DNA of 64,000 nucleotides from Streptomyces sp. NBC_00539 (GTDB lineage: Bacteria; Actinomycetota; Actinomycetes; Streptomycetales; Streptomycetaceae), in contig NZ_CP107811.1 in the NCBI RefSeq assembly GCF_036346105.1, positions 4,545,501 to 4,609,500 on the forward strand, given 5' to 3'. Position numbers and translations under genes: made by a program. The notes under the pieces are model-generated. The model was given only the letters and a program-made list of their open reading frames with translations. It made no database searches and was not told the DNA's origin. Shown here piece after piece: positions 42,702 to 51,464 of this stretch (position 1 is its first letter; every line of letters starts with the position of its first letter).

Positions 42702-43769
42702 CTACTTGGTGATACGGGGGCTCCCCGGCGAGGCCGGGGGCGGGATCGGGCTGGTGGCCAGGGACTGCACCGAGGCCGGGTTGGCGAGCGCCGACGGCGG
42801 GGCGACGGCGGCCGCCGGGTCGGCGCCCTCCTCGGCCTCGTCGGCGGCCGGCAGACCGCCGATGATGCCGATGCCCGCGGCGTCGAAGGCCTCCTTGATG
42901 CGCCAGCGCAGCTCGCGCTCCACGGCGAACTGCTGGCCCGGCATGGTCTTCGCCGACACCTTCACCGTCATCGAGGCCAGCAGCACCTCATCGAGACCCA
43001 GCACCTCCACCGGGCCCCACAGCCGCTCGTCCCACGGCGACTCCTTCGCCATGCCGTCGGCGACCTGCTGGACCACCTCGCGGAGGCGGGAGAGGCTCTC
43101 CGTCGGCTTGACCTGCACGGCCACGCCGGCCGTGGCCCAGCCCTGGCTGAGGTTGCCGATGCGCTTGATCTCGCCGTTGCGCACGTACCAGATCTCGCCG
43201 TTGTCCCCGCGCAGCTTCGTCACGCGCAGTCCGACCTCGACGACCTCGCCGGAGGCCACCCCGGCGTCGATCTTGTCACCGACGCCGTACTGGTCCTCCA
43301 GGATCATGAACACGCCGGACAGGAAGTCCGTCACCAGGTTCCGGGCACCGAAACCGATCGCCACACCGGCCACACCCGCACTCGCCAGCAGGGGCGCCAG
43401 GTCTATCCGGAGCTGGGAGAGCACCATCAGCACGGCCGTGCCGAGGATCAGGAACGAGGCCACCGAGCGCAGCACCGAACCGATCGCCTCCGAGCGCTGG
43501 CGCCGCCGCTCCGCGTTGACGAGCAGCCCGCCCAGCGCCGTTCCCTCGACGGCCTCCGCGCCCCGGTTCATCCGGCTGATCAGCTTGGTCAGCGACTTGC
43601 GGATGACCGAGCGCATGGCGAAGGCGATGACCAGGATCAGCAGGATCCGCAGGCCCATGGCCAGCCAATCGGCCCAGTTCTTCTCGATGAAGTCCGCGGC
43701 GTTCGTCACGCTCTCGGTCGCGTCGTCTGTGGTCGCTGCCAGCGGTAGCAGGGTGGCGGGCGAGGGCAC
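42702..43769 (-). CDS. small-conductance mechanosensitive channel (MscS family)
   Basis: About 355 residues. Three transmembrane helices are visible: a first (about 37-57), a second (about 100-120) and the pore-lining TM3 with the glycine/alanine-rich ASAGVAGVAIGFGARNLVTDFLSGVFMILEDQYGVGD, the family signature (positions about 130-167). The beta domain follows, with GEVVEVGLRVTKLRGDNGEIWYVRNGEI, then the alpha/beta cytoplasmic cage and a Pro/Ala-rich tail. It releases solutes under hypo-osmotic stress. GTG at 43769 with GGAGG ten bases upstream is preferred over the longer open frame. Confidence 0.92.
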   Translation of the reverse strand: MPSPATLLPLAATTDDATESVTNAADFIEKNWADWLAMGLRILLILVIAFAMRSVIRKSLTKLISRMNRGAEAVEGTALGGLLVNAERRRQRSEAIGSVLRSVASFLILGTAVLMVLSQLRIDLAPLLASAGVAGVAIGFGARNLVTDFLSGVFMILEDQYGVGDKIDAGVASGEVVEVGLRVTKLRGDNGEIWYVRNGEIKRIGNLSQGWATAGVAVQVKPTESLSRLREVVQQVADGMAKESPWDERLWGPVEVLGLDEVLLASMTVKVSAKTMPGQQFAVERELRWRIKEAFDAAGIGIIGGLPAADEAEEGADPAAAVAPPSALANPASVQSLATSPIPPPASPGSPRITK

Positions 43770-44029
43770 GGCGGGGAACCTCCAGGCATAGCGGGCCGAC
43801 CGCGGGAGAAAAGCGGACGACCCGTCCACACTAACGGGGCGGCCGCCCCGACCCCGCTGCCGTGTTCGAGGGAGAGACCGGACTCACGTGGGGAGGAAGC
43901 GGGTGTGTCGGAAAACACCTCCGACCCGTTACGAGCGCGTGGTGGCGCTTCCACCAGCCGTAAGGGGAGACTGGAGAGCAGATCGTCCCGGCGCGAGCCA
44001 CGCGCCGCCGGCGTACAAGGAGGCAGTCC

Positions 44030-44566
44030 GTGCCGCACGTCCTGGTCCTCAACGCGTCGTACGAGCCCCTCGGCGTCGTACCGCTCCGCCGCGCGCTCGT
44101 CCTCGTCCTGGAGAACAAAGCGGTCTCCCTGGAGGAATCCGGCGCCTTCCTGCACAGCGCGACCAGAGCCGTCCCCGCGCCCAGCGTGGTCAGGCTCAAG
44201 CGCTTCGTGCGGGTCCCCTACCGGGGGCCCGTTCCACTCACCCGGCGCGCGCTCTTCGCCCGCGACGGCGGCCGCTGCATGTACTGCGGGGCCGTCGCGA
44301 CGAGCGTCGACCACGTCGTCCCGCGCAGCCGGGGCGGCCAGCACGCCTGGGACAACGTGGTCGCCGCGTGCCGCCGGTGCAACCACGTCAAGGCCGACCG
44401 GCACCTGCTCGAACTCGGCTGGCGGCTGCGCCACCAGCCGGCCCCGCCGTCCGGCCTGGCCTGGCGCATCATCGGCACGGGCCACCGCGATCCCCGCTGG
44501 ATGCCGTACCTGGAGCCGTACGGGGCCGAGGCGGCGCTGGACCGGATCGGGGTGGCGGCGTCATAG
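44030..44566 (+). CDS. HNH endonuclease family protein
   Basis: A 178-residue protein of the common actinobacterial HNH type. It starts VLVLNASYEPLGVVPLRRALVLVL, and the HNH motif has zinc-binding Cys pairs (CMYCG and CRRCN) with the catalytic SVDHVVPRSRGG and WDNVVAAC. The start is GTG at 44030 with AAGGAGG upstream. Homologues are chromosomally conserved and not linked to mobile elements, so a DNA-repair or housekeeping nicking role is likelier than a selfish nuclease. Confidence 0.9.
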   Translation: MPHVLVLNASYEPLGVVPLRRALVLVLENKAVSLEESGAFLHSATRAVPAPSVVRLKRFVRVPYRGPVPLTRRALFARDGGRCMYCGAVATSVDHVVPRSRGGQHAWDNVVAACRRCNHVKADRHLLELGWRLRHQPAPPSGLAWRIIGTGHRDPRWMPYLEPYGAEAALDRIGVAAS

Positions 44567-45219
44567 CGCGGGCGTCACGGGGTTCATAGGGCTCCCCCCC
44601 CTCGCCCGGGCGTCGGCAGCGGCCGGTGCTGTCCGGTGCGTCCGCGGTGCGCCCGTGAAGTCGGGCCGGGCCGGGCGCTGTTCCCGCAGAGCCGCCCGTC
44701 CGCGGGCCCGCCCGGCCGCCGGAGCCGGCCCGTCCGCAGGAGTCGGCCGCCGGTCCGCAGGCCCCGCCCGTCCGCAGGAGCCGGCCGCCGGCCCGGTCCA
44801 CCGCGAGCGGGGCCCGCGGCCCCTCTACAGCGGCTCGCGGAGCATCTGAGGGCGGGTCCAGGACCGGTCCGGACGAGGGCCGTCCCCGGCTCCCTCCGGG
44901 CCGGGTGCGGGGGGCCGCGCGGCACGCGAAGACGCCCGGCGGACCGGTGGGGGCAGAGCGGCCGAACAGCGTTCCCGGTCACCGCGACCGCCGCCGCGGT
45001 GGCCGCTCTGCACCCCTGAGCTGCACGGAGCCACCCCGTCCCGAGCCGTCCGCCGCCGTACCCGGCCGCCGGGCCGGCAGCGCGTGCGGCGGGGACGCCG
45101 CGCCCGGCGGTGATCTTGGACGGATACGCCAGGAATGCCGGGCGCCCGGCGGGGTAGTGCTGCGGTGTTCGCCGGGCGTGTTACATCGGTCCCACGAACC
45201 CGCGCGAAGGAGTGCTTCC
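44567..45219. other. gene-free, very GC-rich stretch
   Basis: About 650 bases between the HNH gene and the small repeat-peptide gene. Open frames are composition artefacts. It contains one imperfect 25-bp direct repeat (listed separately). The last 100 bases should hold the promoter of the downstream peptide gene; boxes could not be assigned with confidence. Confidence 0.45.
44729..44791. repeat. 25-bp direct repeat, two copies
   Basis: Copies at 44729-44753 and 44767-44791 differ at one position (the T/C in GCAGGAGTCGG versus GCAGGAGCCGG) and lie 13 bases apart. Confidence 0.8.
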
Positions 45220-45447
45220 ATGAAAGCCGGACCCGTCCGCACCTCCACCGTCCACCCCCCGGCCAGCCGCGCCCCCCTCCGCCACCTCCGCGCCCAGAGC
45301 GGTCCGGCGGACGTCCCCTGCGCCCCCCTCACCAGCGAACCCCCGCTCACCTGCACCGCGTACGCCCCCCTGACCAGCGAACCGCCGCTCACCTGCGAGG
45401 CCGCACTGACGAGCGAGCCCTCGGTACCCGCCCGCGCGGCCGACTGA
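45220..45447 (+). CDS. 75-residue peptide with repeated PLTSEPPLTC units
   Basis: A small gene with a strong ribosome site: GAAGGAG (45206-45212), seven bases, ATG. The N-terminal half (1-33) is basic and Pro-rich with no signal peptide. The C-terminal half holds PLTSEPPLTC at 36-45 and again at 50-59, then a partial ALTSEPS at 62-68. Three Cys (34, 45, 59) and many Ser/Thr lie in or next to the repeats, a layout seen in precursors of ribosomally made modified peptides, but no modifying enzyme lies nearby. The 30-base DNA units are also similar. It ends 30 bases before malQ and may share its transcript. Function unknown. Confidence 0.6.
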   Translation: MKAGPVRTSTVHPPASRAPLRHLRAQSGPADVPCAPLTSEPPLTCTAYAPLTSEPPLTCEAALTSEPSVPARAAD

Positions 45448-45477
45448 CCACGACCCAGCGATCAGACAGGGACTCAC

Positions 45478-47514
45478 ATGGACGACCTCGACCGGCTCGC
45501 GGCCCTGCACGGTGTCGCCACCTCCTACCAGCCCGCCGAGGACGTCACGCTGCGGGTCCCGCGGGCCACCGTCGTCGCCGTGCTGGGCCGGCTGGGGGTG
45601 GCCGCCGGGGACCCGGAGGCCGTACGGGCCGAGTTGGCGTCGGCGGACCGGGCCGCGGCGGACCGGCTGCTGCCCCCGGTCCTCGTCGGCTGGGCCGGAG
45701 CCGCCCCGGACGAGCTGGCCGGACTCCCGCCCGGCACCGCGCTCCGCGTGGCCCTGGAGGAGGGCGGCGAACTGCCCTGGGGACCCGGACTGCCCCTGGG
45801 CGTGCACCGCCTGACCGCCCAGGCCCCCGACGGCCGCACCGCCACCGCCACCTTGATCCTGGCCCCGGACCGGGCCCCGGCCGCGCCCGGCCGCACGCAC
45901 GGCCTGCTCGTCCAGCTCTACTCCCTGCTCTCCGCACGCTCCTGGGGCATGGGCGACCTCGGGGACCTGGCCGCCCTGGCCGGCTGGGCGGCCCGCACGC
46001 ACGGCGCCGGGTTCCTCCAGGTCAACCCGCTGCACGCGGCCGTCCCCGGGAGCCCGACCGACCCCTCCCCCTACCGGCCGTCCTCGCGCCGCTTCCCCGA
46101 CCCGGTCTACCTGCGCATCGAGGACGTCCCCGAGTACGCCGCCAGCCCCGACCGGGAGGCGCTGGCCGAACTGGCCGCCCGGGCCGGGGAGCTCAGGCGC
46201 GCGGTGCTGGAGAAGGGCGCCCTCATCGACCGGGACGCGGTGTGGGGGCTCAAGCGCGCCGCCCTCGAACTGCTGTACGCGGTTCCGCGGGAGCCCGCCC
46301 GGGACGCCGCGTTCCGCGCCTTCCGGGAGGCGGGCGGCTCCGCACTGGCCCGGCACGCCACCTGGTTCGCGCTGGCCGAGCGGTACGGCACCGACCGGGC
46401 ACGCTGGCCCGAAGGCGCCGAGGACGCGCCGGAGACCGCCCGGGGAGCCGAGTTCCACTGCTGGCTGGCCTGGCTGACCGATGCTCAGCTCACCGCCGCC
46501 CAGCGCGCCGCCCGGGACGCGGGTATGACGGTCGGCCTGGTCCACGACCTGGCCGTCGGCGTGCACCCGGAGGGCGCGGACGTCTGGGCCGCGCCGGACG
46601 CGTACGCCGCTGCGGCCACCGTGGGCGCCCCGCCGGACGCCTTCAACGCGCGCGGCCAGGACTGGGGGCTGCCGCCCTGGCGCCCCGACGCGCTCGCCGC
46701 GAGCGGCTACGCCCCCTTCCGGGCCCTGCTGCGCGGGGTGTTCCGGTACGCGGGCGCGCTGCGCATCGACCACGTGATGGGCCTGTTCCGGCTCTGGTGG
46801 ATCCCCGAGGGCACCCCGCCCGCCGAGGGCACGTACGTCTCCTACGACGGCGAGGCGATGCTGGCCGTGCTCGTGCTGGAGGCCCACCGGGCCGGGGCCC
46901 CGGTCATCGGCGAGGACCTCGGCACGGTCGAGCACGGGGTGCGGCGGGCGCTCGCCCGGCGCGGGGTGCTCGGTACTTCGGTGCTGTGGTTCGAGCGGGA
47001 CTGGCAGGGCGAGGGGCAGCCGCTGGAGCCGGCCGACTGGCGGGCCGACTGCCTGGCCACCGCCACCACCCACGACCTGCCGCCCACCGCCGCCAAGCTG
47101 GCCGGCAGCCACGTCGAACTGCGCGACCGGCTCGGCCTGCTGACCCGGCCCGTCGACACCGAGCGGGCCGAGGACGCCGCCGACACCGCCGAGTGGCTGG
47201 CCGTGCTGGACCGGCTGGGCCTGGAGGCCAAGGGCGAGGAGGCCGCCGTACGCGGCCTGTACGCCTTCCTGCTGCGCACGCCCGCCCACTTGGTCGGCGT
47301 GTGGCTGCCCGACGCGGTGGGGGACCGGCGGCCGCAGAACCTGCCGGGCACCTGGGACCAGTACCCCAACTGGCGGCTCCCGGTCGCGGACGAGGCCGGC
47401 CGGCCGGTGACGCTGGAGGCGCTGATGGCCTCGCCCCGCGCGAACGCCCTGCTGAGCGCCGTGCGGGAGGGTGCGCGCACCCGTACGGCACCCCCGGGCG
47501 CGCGCCCCCTTTAG
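45478..47514 (+). CDS. malQ: 4-alpha-glucanotransferase (amylomaltase)
   Basis: A 678-residue GH77 enzyme that transfers maltodextrin segments between alpha-1,4-glucans, in maltose and glycogen metabolism. The actinobacterial N-terminal beta domain (about 1-135) precedes the catalytic barrel, which starts at LYSLLSARSWGMGDLGDL. Catalytic residues lie in LRIDHVMGLFRLWW (nucleophile Asp), IGEDLGTVEHGV (acid/base Glu) and TTHDLPPTAA (third Asp). Full length for the family. ATG at 45478 follows the repeat-peptide gene by 30 bases. Confidence 0.93.
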   Translation: MDDLDRLAALHGVATSYQPAEDVTLRVPRATVVAVLGRLGVAAGDPEAVRAELASADRAAADRLLPPVLVGWAGAAPDELAGLPPGTALRVALEEGGELPWGPGLPLGVHRLTAQAPDGRTATATLILAPDRAPAAPGRTHGLLVQLYSLLSARSWGMGDLGDLAALAGWAARTHGAGFLQVNPLHAAVPGSPTDPSPYRPSSRRFPDPVYLRIEDVPEYAASPDREALAELAARAGELRRAVLEKGALIDRDAVWGLKRAALELLYAVPREPARDAAFRAFREAGGSALARHATWFALAERYGTDRARWPEGAEDAPETARGAEFHCWLAWLTDAQLTAAQRAARDAGMTVGLVHDLAVGVHPEGADVWAAPDAYAAAATVGAPPDAFNARGQDWGLPPWRPDALAASGYAPFRALLRGVFRYAGALRIDHVMGLFRLWWIPEGTPPAEGTYVSYDGEAMLAVLVLEAHRAGAPVIGEDLGTVEHGVRRALARRGVLGTSVLWFERDWQGEGQPLEPADWRADCLATATTHDLPPTAAKLAGSHVELRDRLGLLTRPVDTERAEDAADTAEWLAVLDRLGLEAKGEEAAVRGLYAFLLRTPAHLVGVWLPDAVGDRRPQNLPGTWDQYPNWRLPVADEAGRPVTLEALMASPRANALLSAVREGARTRTAPPGARPL

Positions 47515-47534
47515 GTGTTCGCTACGTTTGCACC

Positions 47535-47774
47535 GTGGACAAGAAGAACGCTCTGCGCGCCGGCGCCGTCACGGCCGGAACGACGCTGATGATGCTGCTG
47601 ATGACGTCTCCCGCCCTCGCGGTGATCCGCGACGACGGCGATGACCCGGGCCCGGGCCTGAGCATCGGCGAGACGCTCGGCCTGTACGTGGCCACGCCGA
47701 TCGTGCTGTTCCTGGTCATCGCCGGTCTGGTGATGGTCGGCGACAAGTCGCGCAAGCAGCGTCCGACCGACTGA
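47535..47774 (+). CDS. small membrane protein
   Basis: 79 residues. A signal-like segment (about 9-29, ending SPALA) and a second helix (about 50-69) are separated by an Asp/Pro/Gly-rich loop; the C-terminus is basic. GTG at 47535 lies 20 bases after the malQ stop, with no strong ribosome site. Widely present in streptomycetes as an uncharacterised protein; function unknown. Confidence 0.65.
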   Translation: MDKKNALRAGAVTAGTTLMMLLMTSPALAVIRDDGDDPGPGLSIGETLGLYVATPIVLFLVIAGLVMVGDKSRKQRPTD

Positions 47775-47815
47775 TCCGGCCGCCCTCCCACGGGCGGTCC
47801 TCCATGACTTCCGGG

Positions 47816-47869
47816 GCGCCGGGGGTCCGCACTCCGACATGTGGTCGGTGGTCGCGGGACCCCCGGCGC
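47816..47869. terminator. bidirectional terminator between malQ unit and MarR gene
   Basis: A 13-bp perfect stem, GCGCCGGGGGTCC (47816-47828) with GGACCCCCGGCGC (47857-47869), around a 28-base loop. It lies between convergent genes. Confidence 0.65.
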
Positions 47870-47927
47870 TCCGTCGTGCCCGGCGCCGGTGACCGCCTCC
47901 CCGGTGAAGGGGCCGCGGTGGTGAGGC

Positions 47928-48425
47928 TCAGCCCACGCCCGCCATCAGCTTGCGCAGCAGCCCGCTGAGGGCTTCCACCTCTTCGCCGTCCAGCCCCGAC
48001 AGTGCGGCGCGCTGCACCTCCAGGCCCGCGGCGACGGCCTCGTCGATGAGCTCGAGCCCGCGCTCGGTGATCGTCACCTGGAGCCCGCGCCGGTCGTTCG
48101 GGTCGGGGTTGCGGCACAGCAGCCCGGCCTTCTCCAGCTTGTCCAGCCGTCCGGTCATACCGCCGCTGGTGAGCATCAGCGTGGCCGAAAGCTGGCGCGG
48201 CGAGAGGGTGTACGGGGCCCCGGAGCGGCGCAGGGTGGCGACCACGTCGAACTCGCCGAGGGAGACCCCGTAGCGGTTGTAGGTGCGTTCCATCTCGTCG
48301 CTGACGGCCCGGGCGATCCGGTTGATACGGCCGAACACGGCCATCGGGACGGTGTTCAGGTCCGGTCGCACCGCGTACCACTGGTCGGTGATCGCGTCGA
48401 CGGCGTCCTTGTTGGCCTCGGTCAT
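47928..48425 (-). CDS. MarR-family transcriptional regulator
   Basis: A 165-residue winged-helix regulator: helices from ITDQWYAVRPDLN, DNA recognition in TLRRSGAPYTLSPRQLSATLMLTSGGMTGRLDKLEKAG, and wing DPNDRRGLQVTITERG. It is transcribed away from two EamA exporters. A perfect palindrome between them overlaps the exporter promoter, so it likely represses the exporters (and itself) until a toxic ligand binds. ATG at 48425 is preferred over GTG at 48431. Confidence 0.92.
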   Translation of the reverse strand: MTEANKDAVDAITDQWYAVRPDLNTVPMAVFGRINRIARAVSDEMERTYNRYGVSLGEFDVVATLRRSGAPYTLSPRQLSATLMLTSGGMTGRLDKLEKAGLLCRNPDPNDRRGLQVTITERGLELIDEAVAAGLEVQRAALSGLDGEEVEALSGLLRKLMAGVG

Positions 48426-48468
48426 GAGCACAGTATCCGGCCTCTCCTTCTTCGATCACCAAAGTCGC

Positions 48469-48496
48469 TTGACGAAAAGTAGCTTAGCGCTAAGCT
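48469..48496 (+). promoter_or_regulatory. promoter of the EamA exporter operon
   Basis: TTGACG (48469-48474), 16-base spacer, TAAGCT (48491-48496), 65 bases before the exporter start. The spacer and -10 box lie inside the palindrome, so a bound repressor would block RNA polymerase. Confidence 0.65.
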
Positions 48497-48500
48497 ACTT
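48477..48500. promoter_or_regulatory. MarR operator, perfect 24-bp palindrome
   Basis: The half site AAGTAGCTTAGC (48477-48488) is followed directly by its exact reverse complement (48489-48500). Its position between divergent regulator and exporter genes identifies it as the operator. Confidence 0.85.
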
Positions 48501-48561
48501 ACAAGCAACCTAACGAGGGCGCCGCCGACCTCGTAGCCGTCCCTCTCCCCGAGGAGTAGCC

Positions 48562-49518
48562 GTGAACCGCCTCGCCACCGTCGCCCTGACCGCCCTGGCC
48601 CCCATCTCCTGGGGCTCCACCTACGCCGTCGCCACCGAACTGCTGCCACCCGACCGGCCGCTGTTCACCGGCGTCATGCGCGCACTGCCCGCCGGACTGC
48701 TGCTGACCCTCCTGTCCCGCCGCCTCCCCAAGGGCGAGTGGTGGTGGAAGTCCGCGGTCCTCGGGGCGCTCAACATCGGCGCGTTCTTCCCGCTCCTCTT
48801 CCTCGCCGCCTACCGGCTGCCCGGCGGCGTCGCGGCCGTCCTCGGCAGCGCCGGCCCGCTGTTCGTCGTGGGGCTCGCCGCCCTGGTCCTGGGCGAGCGG
48901 GCGAGCCTGCGCACCGTACTCGCCGCCGTCACCGGAGCCCTCGGCGTCAGCATGGTGGTGCTGACCGCCGCCGCGAAGCTCGACCTCATCGGCATCATCG
49001 CCGGTGTGGTCTCCTCCGCCTCCATGGCCGCGGGCACCGTGATGACCAAGCGCTGGGGCCGCCCGGACGGCGTCGGACCACTGGCCATGACCGGCTGGCA
49101 GCTCACCGCCGGCGGCCTGATCATCATCCCCATCGCGGCCCTCGTGGAAGGCGCCCCGCCCGCGCTCGACGGCAAGGCCTTCCTCGGCTACGGCTACATG
49201 ATGCTCATCAACACCGGCACCGCGTACTGGCTCTGGTTCCGCGGCATCGGCAAGCTCTCCGCCACCTCCGTCACCCTGCTCGGCCCGCTCTCCCCGCTCA
49301 CCGCGGCCGTCATCGGCTGGGCGGTCCTCGGACAGGCGCTCTCCCCGGTCCAGCTCGTCGGCATGGCGATCGCCTTCGGGGCCACCGTGGCGGGCCAGCT
49401 GTTCGCCGCCCGGGCCGCCGCCGCCCAGGCCGCCCGCACTCCGGAACCGTTCACTTCTGCTGAAAAGACCGATCGGAACATTTCGATGGACCTGACAGCT
49501 GAACCGGTGCGACCGTAG
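48562..49518 (+). CDS. EamA/DMT-family exporter
   Basis: A 318-residue permease with about ten transmembrane helices and two EamA repeats: the first includes PISWGSTYAVATELLPPDRP, the second GTAYWLWFRGIGKLSATSVTLLGPLSPLTAAVIGW. DMT exporters of this type expel metabolites, amino acids or drugs. GTG or ATG: the frame opens with GTG at 48562 and GAGGAG just before it. The C-terminal 30 residues are less GC-biased and charged. It is under the MarR-type palindrome. Confidence 0.88.
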   Translation: MNRLATVALTALAPISWGSTYAVATELLPPDRPLFTGVMRALPAGLLLTLLSRRLPKGEWWWKSAVLGALNIGAFFPLLFLAAYRLPGGVAAVLGSAGPLFVVGLAALVLGERASLRTVLAAVTGALGVSMVVLTAAAKLDLIGIIAGVVSSASMAAGTVMTKRWGRPDGVGPLAMTGWQLTAGGLIIIPIAALVEGAPPALDGKAFLGYGYMMLINTGTAYWLWFRGIGKLSATSVTLLGPLSPLTAAVIGWAVLGQALSPVQLVGMAIAFGATVAGQLFAARAAAAQAARTPEPFTSAEKTDRNISMDLTAEPVRP

Positions 49519-49559
49519 CCCCACGAACCGTCGACCGAATCCCGAGGGGGAGACACCCA

Positions 49560-50495
49560 GTGGCCGTCCTGGACCGCAACCGCACCGTCGCACCAGCAGC
49601 ACCGCAGTCCACCGGCACGGGGAGGAAGGGAGCCGCCGGCCTCGGCGTGCTCCTGGCCCTGGTCGCGACGGTCGTCTGGTCCGGCAGCTTCGTCGCCACC
49701 CGCGGAATGGCCGAGACCGTACCGCCCGTCCAGGCCGTCTTCTGGCGCTGGGTCATAGCCGCCCTCGCGGTCACCCCCCTCGCCGCCCGCCAGGCCTGGC
49801 AGCAGCGGGCACTGATCCGGCGCCACCTGCGCTACATCGCCCTCGCCACCCTCTTCGGCGTCACCCTCTACAACACCCTCGTGCACCAGGCGGGCCTGAC
49901 CACCTCCGCCTCCAACATGGGCATGATCATGGCGGCCTCGCCGGTCGTCATGGCCCTCTACGCCCGCCTCGGCGGCGAACGGCTCGGGGCCCGCCGCGTC
50001 TTCGGGATGCTGCTCGCCGCCTTCGGGGTACTGCTCCTGGTCGGGGACGGCTCGCTCGGCTTCGACTTCACCGCAGGCGACCTGTGGATGTTCGCCGCCG
50101 CCCTGTCCTTCGCCACCTACAGCGCCCTGCTCAAGCGCAAGCCCGCCGAACTGGGCGGCCTGGCCTTCCTGCTCACCACCTTCGTGCTCGGCGCCCTCAT
50201 GCTGGCGCCCGTCTACGCCGTGTCCCTCACCGTCCAGGGCGGCTTCCGGCTCACCCCGGCCGCCGGCGGCATGCTGCTCTACGTCGGCGTGATGTCCTCC
50301 GCCGTCGCCTTCTTCGCCTGGAACAAGGCGATCTCCCTCATCGGCGCGGCCCGCGCCGGAGTCGTCTACTACCTCCAGCCGGTCTGCGTCGCCGGCCTCG
50401 GACTGCTGCTGCTGGGCGAACGGACCGGCCCGGCGCAACTGCTGTGCATGGCGCTGATCCTCGTGGGCGTGGGGCTGGGGAGTGCCCGCCGGTAG
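49560..50495 (+). CDS. second EamA/DMT-family exporter
   Basis: A 311-residue ten-helix permease, diverged from the preceding exporter. Repeat 1 has VVWSGSFVATRGMAETVPPVQAVFWRW; repeat 2 has AVAFFAWNKAISLIGAARAGVVYYLQPV, the typical EamA end. GTG at 49560 follows GAGGGGGAG. It is 41 bases after the first exporter and probably on the same transcript. Its substrate is unknown; a pair of DMT proteins may form a heterodimer or act independently. Confidence 0.88.
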   Translation: MAVLDRNRTVAPAAPQSTGTGRKGAAGLGVLLALVATVVWSGSFVATRGMAETVPPVQAVFWRWVIAALAVTPLAARQAWQQRALIRRHLRYIALATLFGVTLYNTLVHQAGLTTSASNMGMIMAASPVVMALYARLGGERLGARRVFGMLLAAFGVLLLVGDGSLGFDFTAGDLWMFAAALSFATYSALLKRKPAELGGLAFLLTTFVLGALMLAPVYAVSLTVQGGFRLTPAAGGMLLYVGVMSSAVAFFAWNKAISLIGAARAGVVYYLQPVCVAGLGLLLLGERTGPAQLLCMALILVGVGLGSARR

Positions 50496-50505
50496 GTTCG
50501 GGCCC

Positions 50506-51414
50506 ATGACCGAGTGGGACATCAAGAAGCTGCGGATCCTGCGGACGCTGGCCGACCGGGGAACCGTGACCGCGACGGCCGGGGCGCTGCACATGACGCC
50601 CTCGGCCGTTTCGCAGCAGCTGACGAACCTGGGCCGGCAGCTGGGGGTGGTGCTGCTGGAGGCCCAGGGGCGGCGGGTACGGCTCACGGACGCCGCCCAC
50701 CTGGTCCTGCGGCACGCCGAGGCCGTCTTCGCCCAGCTGGAACGGGCCGACGCCGAACTCGCCGGGTACCTGTCCGGGGAGGTGGGCGAGGTACGGATCG
50801 GCGCCTTCTCCACCGCCGTGCCCGCCCTGGTGGTGCCGGCCGTCGCCGCCCTGCGCCGGACCCGGCCCGGGGTGGAGGTGCGGGTGCGGGAGACCGAGGC
50901 CGCCGAATCCTACGAGCTGCTCTCCGCCGGGGTCGTCGACCTCGCGCTGTCCCTCGCGGCCCACGCGCCGACCGCCCGCGACCCCCGCTTCACCCGGGTC
51001 ACGCTGCTGGAGGACCCGCTGGACGTGGCGCTCCCGCCGGACCACCCCCTGGCCGCCGCCGTGACCGTGCGGCTCGCCGACCTGTCGGGGGACCGGTGGA
51101 TCTACGGGGGCAGCGGCCCCTGGTCGCAGATCACCCGTTCCGCCTGCGAGGCGGCCGGGTTCGTCCCGGAGCAGGCCCACTCGGCGTCCGGCTGGAGCGC
51201 GATCCTGGCCATGGTCGAAGCGGGCATGGGGGTGGCCCTCGTACCCCGCATGGTGACCGGACGCGCCTCGGGCACCGCCGTACGGGTGCTGGCCCACGAC
51301 CGCCCGGCCCGCCACGTCATCGCGGCCACCCGCAGCGGAGCCGAGTCGGCCCCGGCGCTGGCCCCCGTCCTGGAGGCACTGCGCGACGCGGCCGCGGCGC
51401 GCGCCACCGCTTGA
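50506..51414 (+). CDS. LysR-family transcriptional regulator
   Basis: A 302-residue regulator. The HTH is KLRILRTLADRGTVTATAGALHMTPSAVSQQLTNLGRQLG (residues about 6-45), followed by the two-lobe effector domain from EVRIGAFSTAVPALVVPAV. ATG at 50506 lies ten bases after the exporter stop, so it is co-transcribed, unlike the usual divergent LysR arrangement. It may regulate the exporter genes or a distant target. Confidence 0.9.
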   Translation: MTEWDIKKLRILRTLADRGTVTATAGALHMTPSAVSQQLTNLGRQLGVVLLEAQGRRVRLTDAAHLVLRHAEAVFAQLERADAELAGYLSGEVGEVRIGAFSTAVPALVVPAVAALRRTRPGVEVRVRETEAAESYELLSAGVVDLALSLAAHAPTARDPRFTRVTLLEDPLDVALPPDHPLAAAVTVRLADLSGDRWIYGGSGPWSQITRSACEAAGFVPEQAHSASGWSAILAMVEAGMGVALVPRMVTGRASGTAVRVLAHDRPARHVIAATRSGAESAPALAPVLEALRDAAAARATA

Positions 51415-51424
51415 GCAGACGCAG

Positions 51425-51459
51425 GTGTGCCCCGGCCGCCGGAGCGGGCCGGGGCACAC
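51425..51459. terminator. bidirectional terminator between LysR and pepN
   Basis: GTGTGCCCCGGCC (51425-51437) pairs perfectly with GGCCGGGGCACAC (51447-51459) across a nine-base loop between convergent genes. Confidence 0.85.
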
Positions 51460-51464
51460 GGGGC

